This document shows positions 23,301 to 34,268 of a stretch of 64,000 bases of DNA, one piece after another (the stretch's first letter is position 1; every line of letters starts with the position of its first letter). A program made the translations under genes and the position numbers. The notes under the pieces are model-generated. The model ran no database searches and was not told where the DNA came from. It was given only the letters and a program-made list of their open reading frames with translations. The DNA comes from Parasponia andersonii (taxonomy: Eukaryota > Streptophyta > Magnoliopsida > Rosales > Cannabaceae), in assembly GCA_002914805.1 (NCBI GenBank), contig JXTB01000024.1:643525-707524 (forward strand), given 5' to 3'.

Positions 23301-26300
23301 TTGTTTAGTATTTAGAAAATGTGAAAAAAGGTTGCTTTGCGTGATGTCTGAATCATTGGACTTAAATGCCAAATAGCATAATGGAGAGATATATTTGAGA
23401 TACTCTACGGGATTGTAAAATTTCATGCTTTGTGTGCTCTTGGTCCAATGTGGTGCACGTCATAAAACTTAATCCTCTGTGGTATACGAAGCATCATTAT
23501 TTTAATGTCTGTTTTCTCAGTTCTTTTATTTTTTCACCCGCTTTTGTACTCTCTTTAAATTTTTATGAACTTTTTTTTTATGTTTTTATGTCTGTTTTCT
23601 CAGTTCTTTTATTTTTTTCCCCCGCTTTTGTACGTTTCTTTACATTTTTATGAATTTGTTTTCTAAAGGACTGTCTCAATGCACTTTTAGCCAATAACGA
23701 AAATATAAGGAGCTGATCGATAATTGTTATTGAATTAGGTAGGAGATATACCACAAGGTCTACCAAAATTTTCTATTCCCAAAGATTTCAGTTACATGAC
23801 GTCTTTGATCCCTACTGCACTTCTCATTACTGGGGTAGCTATATTGGTAAGAGAATTCATGTAGGCTATTGCAAGTTTAGTTTCTTTTCCTTGTATTTTT
23901 TGTTGTCTTGAAATTGCGAGTACCATAAAAGTACATTTTGAACTTCAGGAATCTGTGGGTATTGCGAAAGCATTGGCAGCAAAGAATGGATACGAATTAG
24001 ACTCAAATCAAGAGGTAATCCTTAAATGGAACTGTGTATACCTATTCATCTTTACTGTGTGTTTAGATGAAATTGCATGGAAACGTCATTACTTGAGGTT
24101 GCTGTTCTATTTTGGTCTTCATAAGCAGTTTTTAGTTTGTGAAATTTTAGTTGATATACTTATGTGGTTGAAAAATTATATGGTCCATTGAGGTTCTAGC
24201 AATATATATCTTTACGTGGTTCAGCAAAGTCAGTCAAGGGGCAAGAAAGAGCATGTATTCTAACAGAGCTGCTATTTTTTTTTTTTCCCCCTCAGTTGTT
24301 CGGTCTTGGTGTTGCCAATATATTTGGTTCCTTTTTTTTAGCATACCCTTCAACAGGTGAGATTTTAAGAGCTACATATGAGATTTATATTTAAATTTAA
24401 GATTGACAGATGTTCTAAGTTTCACATTTATTACTTTAATGAGCATTGTATATAAGTGGATTCATATTTTTTTGAACGTAAATTTGTAGGTTCCTTTTCT
24501 AGATCAGCTGTCAACCATGAAAGTGGAGCAAAAACAGGATTAGCTGGAGTTGTTACAGGAATCATAATGGGCTGTGCCCTTATGTTTTTGACTCCTTTGT
24601 TTGAATACATACCCCAGGTATCGATCTATGTTAATGACACTGTTTCTTGAAGCAGGTATATATGCTTAGCCATGTTCTATAGCATCTGCACCCATATCTC
24701 TTTCACAAAATTGATGGTCCAAGTAGCATCTTTCCTTTTTTCATTACCCTTCTTATGTCTTGCCATGGGCAGTGGCAAATTTACAAGACATGAGATTTTT
24801 ACCTTTGCTATTGGTTCAAAATGTTATCATCTTCTTGTTTTATCATCTCTGTTGTGGAATTACTTTTAATTGGAATGCTAACTGCAACATTTCTTCTCTC
24901 TTCCAGTGTGCCCTTGCTGCTATTGTGATCTCTGCTGTCATGGGTCTGGTGAGTTTTGTATCATTTCACAATGTGGAGTTGTATGCTAAGCTTTTGTGGA
25001 TGTTTGAATGTTGAATTTTCTGTTTAACTAGGTGTATAATTGTCTCTGCATAAAGAAAATATGCCACATGGACATTTAGTTATAAGACCTATGATCTAGG
25101 CTGTTATGATGGTCTCTGGATTGTCCCCTTAGATGATGGATCCCACATTTCACGTTATGTCTAGAATATGCATTTGCCCAACTCTTATAATGGATGTAAA
25201 ATCCTGTTGAGGTTTTGAAGAAGAAAAAAGTCCTATTTAGACTGCGGTTTCAGCCTTTTTCATTTAAAATTTGGAGAAAATTATAACTAAGAGTTCGTGC
25301 TGAAAGTATGATTCCATATGCTGGTATTTTGAAGTTTGTATTTGCTAGGTACATGGTACTTTTTGAGAAAACTTCAGCAGTTAATGACCGGTGCTTTTCT
25401 GCTGACAATATTTTACCTCATCCTTTTGAAATTTAGGTGGATTACGAGGAGGCTATCTTTTTATGGCGTGTAGATAAAAAAGACTTTCTTCTTTGGACAA
25501 TTACTAGCACCACAACCTTGTTTCTTGGTATTGAGATTGGCGTCCTTGTTGGGGTGAGTACTAGAAGCAGTTATATTAGAACTTAATGGGGGGATGGATT
25601 ATAGTTGCTTATTTTCCCATTCAAAAGCTTTGAATCTTTGGTAATGTATTTATTTCCAGCACAATCATTATTTCTCAATATCTGAAATTCCTTTGGAAAT
25701 GTATTTATTTCCAGCACAATCATTATTTCTCAATATCTGAAATTCTGAATGTCCTGGCAGCCACAGTCAAGACAAGTCAATTAGAAAATAAAAGAATCAA
25801 AGTCGTTTTGATAGAATATGATTTCTATAACATTCATTGATCTATTAATATCTGATTGTTGTGACTGCAACAGAAAGACAAGTTAATTAGAGAATATAAA
25901 CAATCAAGGTTACTTTTGAATAAAATTTTTTTCATAAAATGTGACTTCCAGCATATTCAGTTCTCTTGGTATCTCAATGTTCTGAGAGCTATGGACAAGT
26001 TAATTAGAGAAACAAGCAATCAGAGTTATTTTGATTAAATCTTTTCCAACAGTTTGTGATTTTCTTTCACAACCTTTATGTCAGGAACAGTAGTTACTGT
26101 AATTGATATCCCGGGAATAAAAATTCTGCAGTTTTAATGCGTGTTCACTTGGTATAAATGTTCTTTAGAAAATTTCTGTTATTGAACATTCAAATTTCAT
26201 GAATATCATTGAAATTCTTTGTGGAGTTTATTTTTCTTATGTTTTCCCGAAGCTAATATTTAGAGTATTTGGCATTGTAGGTTGGTGTTTCACTTGCTTT

Positions 26301-28083
26301 TGTCATCCATGAATCAGCAAACCCACATATTGGTAAGTGGATCAATTTGATCCCATTGTCTGTGTGCATATGCAGACTCGCTGATGGATTAAATTTCATA
26401 GATTGTCATTATCACATATGTCAATATATCATCATGCGTTTGCTTGCTTCATGTTTCTTCCTTCAGTGTTCTGAATCATTCCTGTCTAAATCATTTTCTT
26501 GTGATTTGCCATTAGTTAAGTGCTGAATATTTGTTCCGAATCATTCCGGTCTAAATCATCTTCTTGTGATTTGCCATTAGTTAAGTGCTGAATGTTTGTT
26601 CCAAATCATTCCGGTCTAAATCATCTTCTTATGATTTGCCATTAGTTAAGTGCTGAATGTTTGTACCCTACATGCTATGGATTTGAGCGTCAATCATCAT
26701 GTAATCTGGTTTCATTGATTCAGTGTTCTATTCAATTCTTTATTCATTAATAATGCCCTTGTCCCGATTTCCCCGAGTCCCTGACTTACAACAGCCTTCA
26801 TATAGAAAAACATCAACCACTCCTTTTCACTCTCATGTAATATCTTATGATTTTAGAGAGTGAAAATTAAAGCTAGTAACAAGACCTGGCATTCTTTATG
26901 TTTGTAATCATAATCGAATCATGGATTTGCTTCTTCAAAATATGCTAATTGCTATTTCACTGTTCAATGTATACTGCAGCTGTCTTGGGGCGTCTTCCAG
27001 GGACTACTGTTTATAGGAACATTCAACAATATCCCGAAGCGTATACTTACAACGGAATTGTAATTGTACGGATTGATGCACCTATTTATTTTGCAAACAT
27101 AAGTTACATAAAGGACAGGTAAAATACAATGCTTCTCATCTTTTGATCTGTTCATTGATAATGCCTCTCATGCTATTTTCTTCTTTTATTAGCTGGGCTT
27201 AGTGCTTTCTCGAGCATAATGTATCTAAATCATCAAATTTTCTGTGTCAGGTTACGTGAATATGAAACTGCAGTCGACAGATGCATTAGACGTGGACCAG
27301 AAGTTGAAAGAATTTATTTCGTGATTTTAGAGATGTCACGTAAGCTTACCAAACATGTTCTTTTATTATCCTTACAAAAAAAGATGTAATGTATAACAAA
27401 AATGTTTAGGCACAAACAGAATTCTTAACATTCTTTTTAGAAAGCATGCTATGGAAAGTAAGTTTCCTCAAATCCGTATTTTAGTTAGTGATGACATGTG
27501 GTATTCTTCCTACATTCTGATAGTGGTCCTGTACTTGCATTCTAAATGTGTGTTTTATTCATTCATTTATTTTTTTTTCAAATTGCAGCTGTTACCTATA
27601 TAGACTCTAGTGCCGTTCAAGCTTTGAAAGACTTGCATCAGGAATACAAGATGCGGGACATCCAGGTTGACTCCATTATGTAACTATGGTTTTTCTTGAA
27701 CGTTTTGAATTTGTTGAGACGATTAGTAAACGTTTTTGGCGAACCTTCTGTTTTCTATGCAGATTGCCATTTCCAATCCTAACCGAGAAGTTCTGTTGAC
27801 CCTATCAAGATCGGGGGTGGTGGAGATGATTGGTAAGGAGTGGTATTTTGTGAGAGTTCACGATGCTGTCCAAGTTTGCCTTCAGCACGTTCAGAGCTTG
27901 AAAGATACGCCTAAGAGCGCAGCTGATCCAGTATTAGGCGAGAAACCAAGTTTCCTTCAGAGGTTACTTGAACAAAGAGCAGATGACTCATCAATTGCCC
28001 AGTTGGAATCTGGTCACTTAAAATCACCAGTCTCTGAAGACAATGGCTCTCAATTGGAGCCACTGTTGTCTCGGAAGGCTTGA
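20400..28083 (+). CDS. SULTR4: Vacuolar-type sulfate transporter, SULTR4 group (5' end missing)
   Basis: Sixteen exons encode 598 residues: 20400-20448, 20921-21125, 21800-21968, 22230-22295, 22380-22487, 23739-23846, 23949-24014, 24296-24356, 24490-24617, 24907-24948, 25437-25553, 26281-26332, 26980-27118, 27251-27339, 27589-27665 and 27763-28083. All junctions use GT-AG and keep frame. The protein matches my memory of Arabidopsis SULTR4;1 closely: [61 protein letters not shown] and [17 protein letters not shown]. After the membrane part comes a C-terminal STAS domain (exons 13-16) with [13 protein letters not shown]. Family members export sulfate from the vacuole through the tonoplast. About 100 N-terminal residues, up to the residue before AMSYAKLAG, are absent and probably fall in the gap. 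Several introns hold short tandem duplications. The acceptor at 20921 was chosen because it restores the [14 protein letters not shown] reading; an AG five bases upstream does not fit. Which SULTR4 member this is cannot be decided. Confidence 0.93.
21209..21277. repeat. 35-bp tandem duplication in a transporter intron
   Basis: Two ~35-bp units (from 21209 and 21244), each with ACCTAGAAAGTGT, lie in the intron after 21125. Confidence 0.85.
21701..21770. repeat. 35-bp tandem duplication in the same intron
   Basis: Two 35-bp units (21701-21735 and 21736-21770) with about three differences precede the acceptor at 21799. Confidence 0.88.
23506..23665. repeat. 83-bp tandem duplication in a transporter intron
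   Basis: Two units start at 23506 and 23589, each beginning TGTCTGTTTTCTCAG and containing a CCCGCTTTTGTAC block. They lie in the intron between 22487 and 23739. Confidence 0.85.
25636..25745. repeat. 55-bp tandem duplication in a transporter intron
   Basis: Two nearly identical 55-bp units (25636-25690 and 25691-25745) lie in the intron after 25553. Each carries ATGTATTTATTTCCAGCAC. Confidence 0.92.
26473..26667. repeat. 65-bp tandem repeat, three units, in a transporter intron
   Basis: Units start at 26473, 26538 and 26603 in the intron after 26332. They differ at only a few positions, so the array is recent. Confidence 0.93.
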
Positions 28084-31000
28084 AACGTTGCCTGTAATTT
28101 CTGCAAGGCAGGGCCTATATATTTCTCGTTTTTTGTTTTTTGAGCACTCTGGTTTGATTGTTGTAATGTAATTATGCTACTTGGTGTACAATATAATGGA
28201 ATCAGCATTATGTAATTCTTTGTTCCTAATCAATACAACGATTGTTTTATGGTTGTGCATTACCAGTTGCCTCTGCCATTTGGCTTGGTAAACAAACATG
28301 TTCTAATAAAAAGGACAACTTTGAATTATGGGTGGCCTCAGTGGAACTAGAAACTCGGCAATTTCATAAAAATTCTGACAAAAAGGTAAAAGTATAATTC
28401 TCGCTGTCAGTTGGATTTATACTATTGGAGATTAATATGGAAGATGAAGAAAACATTGCTTCAGTCGGAACAATAAACTTTTGCTCCATCTTCCGCAAAA
28501 TTACAAAGAGTTCCAGAAATTCATTAAAAATATTGTTTAAATTGAGTCTCGAATCAAATTATTATTTTATATTTTCAGAGAGTTCCGGAAATTAACAAGT
28601 ATTATTGTATTCGAGTCTGGAATCAATTTGTGATATTTTATCTTCAGTTATTTCAATTAAATTTGAAAATATTACTTACTAAATTTTAATATTGTTTTAA
28701 ATTCTATTCTTCTATTTAAATTTTATTTACAAAATATTAATATTATTTACTAAATTCAAATATTATTTTAGATATTCTGTTATTATATTAAAATTTGATA
28801 ATTTGTTCTGTGGGGTTTTGGGATATGGGAGGCCCGCACAAACGAGTTCTGCAAAGTAAGCAGCGTCAACGTATGGCCAGCCTATAACCCCTCCACAAAT
28901 TCATGCGCACAATCTACGGTAGGCGCGGCGAGCAGTTCCCACCACTCGCTTTGTTTTCCTTACTCATTAGTTTAAGGCAAGGGAATTTGTAGCCAGCACT
29001 CTCGATTTTATACCTCGTACTTTGACAGAAATTTCTGTTTTCAATCGATGTGGGACTCATAATTCCGGGCCTTACCTGGACAACTACAGCGCACGGGTCA
29101 TCACTTGTCACACAGTTCCATTCTCACGGGCCATTAAGCCCAACTGGCTAACATATCATAAAGATCTGGGACAAAGTACATAAATACCTGTTTCTTAAGC
29201 ATCTATACATAAATGCTCATTTTAATTTTTATTTTACCAATATCTATTTTCAGAGAAATGCATAACACGTTTTTTTGATATGAAATATTTATCGTGATAT
29301 ATATTTTATGAATAAAAATCATGCCTAAAAATCGGTATACAATTGAAATATGTACCATAGATATAAATCACACTATAAATGTAAACCATAGATTAGTGTT
29401 ACTCGGCACATATTTTACAAATAAAATGCATAATGTATACCTAAAAAGTAACCGGTATTGGTGAAGTAAAATAAGCAAAAGAGATTTGTGAAATATAGGG
29501 CACCAAAAAAATAAAATGGGCGTTAGGTGTAAATTTCTCTAAAATCTTGATTCACTTCTCCATTTCACTTTGGCCATGAAACCATCAGTGTCACTTTCAA
29601 AATCTAGTTTGTTTCTGAGTCCCATACGAACTAAGTTCTTGTATTTTATAGCCAACGAGCATTAGGTGTTATAGCAAGAGAGGATCACCTCTATCTCGAG
29701 TCCAAATTCCTTCCACATGAAGGATTCATATATTATTATTACCTATTCACCTAGTTATGTGAATAGGCTATCCTTTATTCTAAAAAATTCTTCTTTTTTA
29801 AAAGGAATAACAAACTATCCTCTCTCTAAAAAATTAATACGGGAAAATTTAATTTGGGCTTTCGATTTCGGCCGGGTCAAATTTGCTAACGAAGAAAGCT
29901 TCAAAAAGTCAGCATTGGAGAATCACACACAAGCAGCATATTTACATATTAGTTGTTTGTCCCAAGCCAATAACTATAAGGTACGTACGGAGCCGAGCTT
30001 TAAATATCACGTAACATTTGACAATAAAATCCAAGTTTATAGCAAATTTCTGAATTTCACTTTAACTCAGTTTCAATGCATGTTTTTTTATGTGGGGGTT
30101 TACATTATTTACTAGTTAAACTCTCGAGATATTTTAGCAATCGCCATCATACAGCTATATATTGATTGCTGCAATAGTGTGTGTTGTTACTGATTATAGA
30201 TATATACAATGCATCTTTATGTAGTTGCTTTCCAAGATATGCGCTATAATACTCTGCAAATGTTTGTTTTGATCACCTCACAGACACATCGAGAAAAAAA
30301 GGCACTATAGAGGAAAAGAGCGTGAAGAAAATTCAGGGTCGGATGGGAAAGTTATTCTTTTTTTTTTTTTTTTTCCACCCTCTCTCTCTCTCTCTCTCTC
30401 TCCAAGGTTCTTGATTCAAGACCAATGAGTTTCTGACACGTCATCAACCTCAATCTCAAATGATATCTAATACTGAGCTGTGGTACAACTTGACATAGGC
30501 AAAAGAGGCTGAAATTGCAGCGTACATCAATCATTTATATATTCCACCACCATCTCCTTTATTTTATTATTATTTTTTTGGGATAATTGGAATGCTTGTC
30601 TTATTATAGAGAGCACATATTACTACTGTTACCCGGAGGAAAAATAAAAATAAAAGGTGCAATAGTGCAGATGCTGTCAATCAATATTTTGTAACTATTA
30701 TAGGAACCTTCTTCATGGACCACTGATGAAAATTACACATTGACTAATGGCAATATCTGAACCCTATTTTCCTTTAGTTCTTAACTAGGAAGAGTAATAC
30801 AAAGAGTAGTAAAAAAGAAAAGGATGGTAATGTTGAAGAAGTGTTACGCTAAGCACGTTTATTCATGCATTGGTACATATCAGGATGCCAATGTTGAAGA
30901 AGTGTTACGCTAAACACATTTATTTATGCATTGGTACATATCAGGATGCCATTAAGACTGTAGTCACCTATAAATCATTATTACTTAAATTGAGATATAT

Positions 31001-31768
31001 TACAAGTGTGATTATTATAATTACTACGTTGGGTTTATGAAGTTGCATGAGAAATATAAAAAAAATGGTTTACATTTCTGTTCCACTCCCCTTTTTGTGC
31101 ACAAAATATAGTGTCTAATAATTAAAGCACCATTTTCATTTTCTTGATCTACACATATATAGTTTAACTGATACCTATTTATTTCATCCAACGTTTCAAA
31201 GATAGTACCCTTGTCATAGATCAACTATATTATTATTGTAGATATGTGGATTAATTCCTAGTTAATGTATTATATTCTCATGTGAAAAATTATCAAGAGC
31301 TTTTTGCATGTTAATAATACGTATTTGTTTTTTTTTTTTAAATAAAATTGTTACAAGTTAGTAGGGAGACGAAGTACGCATCCCAAAAATCAAATCAACT
31401 TGGCTCAATTATTTGTTTCAATTATGAGTTTTATTAAGTTCTTTTCTTCATCACTCCATGCGTGGTTGCCTGGTGGGGTCCATTATTGCTATCCCAAGAT
31501 CTAAGCGATGTGATTAGGAACTATATCATGTGATATTTGACGCTTATGATCAACACAACCAATATATATACATATATATATATATATATACTTAAAGGCA
31601 GCTCATGACATCACATATATGGAGAGATAGAACCACTAAAAGTAGATGATCGAGCTACGATAACAAAACTATCGGGTGACCCCCACCAAAATTTGGCTTC
31701 TCTTTCAGTGCACCAAGGGAGGACAATATGCTGATAGTAAGATTACTGTTTGTTATATTGCATGGTAC

Positions 31769-31803
<35 letters not shown>

Positions 31804-32234
31804 CCTGAGCAAGTAGACAGAAATGGCCTATTATTTTCAAAATGGGATCTTGGTGGGTTGATGTTTATTGTTCTCTAGTTGCTGTACTTACCAATTAAAG
31901 CATGACACTTCAGAGTATGCATGAACAAATTTTGTATGGTTGCATAATAGAGAAGAGCATGAGAATATCAGACTTTGAATTGTCATAATTGTATAGGTAT
32001 ACCTCCTCATCTCTCCCCCTTTGTGTGTATGTACATATATATATTATTGATGAGAAGGATTCGATTACAAACATTCCTTTGATTCTTTAGGTGTTTTATT
32101 AATTGTGGGGAAGGAAGTTGGTTTTTGGCTGTTGTGAAATATGACCTAGGCTAGCTATGAAGAGGAGGATGCCATCTGCCTTGCTTAAAAGTTTGTCCTT
32201 TTGGAGGATTTCTTTAGAGGAAGGCCCCACTCAT
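28084..32234. other. 3' flank of the transporter and intergenic DNA
   Basis: The first ~150 bases are a likely 3' UTR (28084 to about 28240). The rest is AT-rich, with a T-run plus CT microsatellite at about 30355-30402, AT microsatellites near 31561-31590 and 31768-31802, and a 61-bp tandem duplication at 30822-30943. A less AT-rich patch (28830-29150) contains CGATGTGGGACT, a motif common in small plant LTR elements, but no element could be bounded. The 133-codon open frame at 29717-30115 was not accepted as a gene. Confidence 0.6.
30822..30943. repeat. 61-bp tandem duplication, intergenic
   Basis: Two units (30822-30882 and 30883-30943), each containing AATGTTGAAGAAGTGTTACG, are followed by the start of a third. 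Confidence 0.9.
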
Positions 32235-32381
32235 CACGTGGGGAGGGAGAAGCCTATAAGACAGAAATGGTCATTTACAAATCTCCTCTAATCCCTTCTC
32301 AACCAATTATCATCTATCTCCCACGTGGGACCTTGGCCCCACCACACCACACCACATCACCTCCCCTTCTCCTTTTAAATA
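32235..32381 (+). promoter_or_regulatory. Promoter of the first TIGR01589 gene: two G-boxes and a TATA-like box
   Basis: CACGTGGG lies at 32235-32242 and the perfect palindrome CCCACGTGGG at 32320-32329; both contain the bZIP/bHLH core CACGTG. A TATA-like TTTAAATA (32374-32381) lies about 115 bases before the ATG at 32493. This arrangement is usual for ABA- or light-responsive plant promoters, but such a response is inferred. Confidence 0.55.
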
Positions 32382-32492
32382 CTGGCACTCTTATTGCTTT
32401 AAAATAACATAGTGAAATTTTCTTCCTGAAGCTATACATACACAGAAAGAGAGTATTTGAGATCAAGGGTAGAGAGAAGTACTAGAGGGATC

Positions 32493-34003
32493 ATGGGAGA
32501 CTCTTCAGCTTCATATATACACATGGTAAGTTAGAAAGAACTTAGAAAGTCTTTCTTGATGATCCTTAATCTTTTCATAATCAAATGCGTGATGGGGTTT
32601 ATATATTTTGCTATTTTTTTTCGTTTTGGTTGATATATATATTGACTGTGATCATTTGTTTTATCTATCTATGTATATAAATATGTATATGCAGGTGCAA
32701 CATCTAATAGAGAAGTGTTTGATTTTCCGTATGACCAAAGAGGAATGCATGGAAGCCCTTTCTAAACATGCAGATATCAAACCTGTCATCACCTCCACTG
32801 GTTAGTTTCTCCCCAAACTCTTTTATTTTTACTAATATCGATCGATTCGTGCATGCATGCAACTGATCAGGAACGTAACCACATATTTGACAAGCACACG
32901 CAATTCGTGTAAGGGCTCTATGAGCACAGCAAGAGTCAACATCAGTCGGCTCCTAGGCTGCACTCAGGGCTCAAGCTAATAGGGGTTGGAGAGAGCTAGG
33001 TCAATTTCTATAGTTATTTTTTCAGAAATTTCACTTGTAAATTATAATTTATAAGCTCATCTAAATATACCAAAACGAATAAATTAAGCTTAAGGTGTAT
33101 ATAGATCAGTTAAGCTCATCTAAATATACCAAAACGAATAAATTAAGCTTAAGGTGTACATAGATCAGTTTTGGTAGTAAATTAAAGTTCATAAGTTTCC
33201 AGTTAGTATAGAACTCATCTAGCTTAAATAATCTCACGAATGATCTTGAAAGAGCCTAATTGGTTGAGTCAACTAAATATTGCAAACAATTATCTACATA
33301 AGAAAAAAAGAAAAGGAAAAAAAAAAAGATAAAAAACTAAAGCGCACAATTTTATCTCCGGTAGTCTCCTAAGTAGATCATAAATTCTATAATTTTATTA
33401 AGAATTAATACGCTGCCATTAGGCCAAGTAAATGATGACCCTAGCTAGTTTGCCTTTGTAATGCTAGGAGCTCTCGTAGATAAGGTCGAATCCAATTAGA
33501 TTTACTCATCAAATCAAAGTACAACATTATATATCACAGTGATGCATCATGATATATATCAACAAATTTTAGGATTTAATTAGCTTGTCTTATTTTTTCA
33601 ATCACAGAACATTTTTTTGTTACTGTCACAAATATAATGTGACGTGAGTGTGTGTGTGATGATAAGTAGGATCAAATTTCATGATCAATTGTCCTAGGGA
33701 AAGGCCAAATAGGAGAATCTTTTAGTATACATATCTATAGCTTTTGTCTTTATAAGCCACGTCTGTACGCATACGAACCGCATTGAATAAGGGCATTATA
33801 TATAATTGCTTAACGTTACATAGACGATAATGTATTATATGAATGTTATATATGCAGTATGGAGTGAATTAGAGAAAGAGAACAAAGAATTCTTCGAGGC
33901 ATACGCACAATCCCAAGGCAAAGAAGACAAAATGTCCGAGGAAGAGACAAGCCAAATGATACAGAAAATGATTTCGGATTCTCCCAAAGATTCCGACGAC
34001 TAA
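32493..34003 (+). CDS. Small plant-specific protein, TIGR01589/A_thal_3526 family (copy 1)
   Basis: Three exons (32493-32525, 32695-32800, 33858-34003) encode 94 residues. The start MGDSSASYIHM is followed by the family's conserved block: VQHLIEKCLIFRMTKEECMEAL (residues 12-33) and then the conserved VITSTVWSELEKENKEFFEAY (about residues 43-63). The C-terminal third is acidic and Ser-rich and ends SPKDSDD. The family is found only in plants and has no known biochemical function; no signal peptide or membrane segment is visible. Intron 1 is phase 0 and intron 2 phase 1, as in the copy at 59590-60260. Intron 2 (1057 bp) holds a 59-bp tandem duplication. Recognition of the family is firm; function is unknown. 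Confidence 0.92.
33052..33169. repeat. 59-bp tandem duplication in intron 2 of copy 1
   Basis: Units 33052-33110 and 33111-33169 are nearly identical and begin TAAGCTCATCTAAATATACC. Confidence 0.93.
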
Positions 34004-34237
34004 CATACGCAGGCCACTCGAAAACGATCTCACGTTTTGGGGTTCTGGTAGATACGTATAGTTGGCATCTTTGAATAAATGCATGCTCTCTAATTAATTT
34101 CCAAGTATAAGGCCAAAAACCACAAAGGAGGGGTTAAATACACACAACTCTCTGTGCTATAGGCTGCAAGCTATAATAAGTTACATATTATATGACCATG
34201 CGGTCCCCCATATGCATATGTTGCTGCTTTCTTAAGA

Positions 34238-34268
<31 letters not shown>

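Noticed and set aside
28830-29150. Possible Cassandra-type TRIM, because of a CGATGTGGGACT motif
   Set aside because: No 5S-rRNA-like segment, no paired short LTRs and no target duplication were found.
29717-30115. 133-codon plus-strand open frame between the transporter and copy 1
   Set aside because: No recognisable domain, unusual codon content from AT-rich sequence, no clear promoter or splice context. It could be a remnant but cannot be supported.
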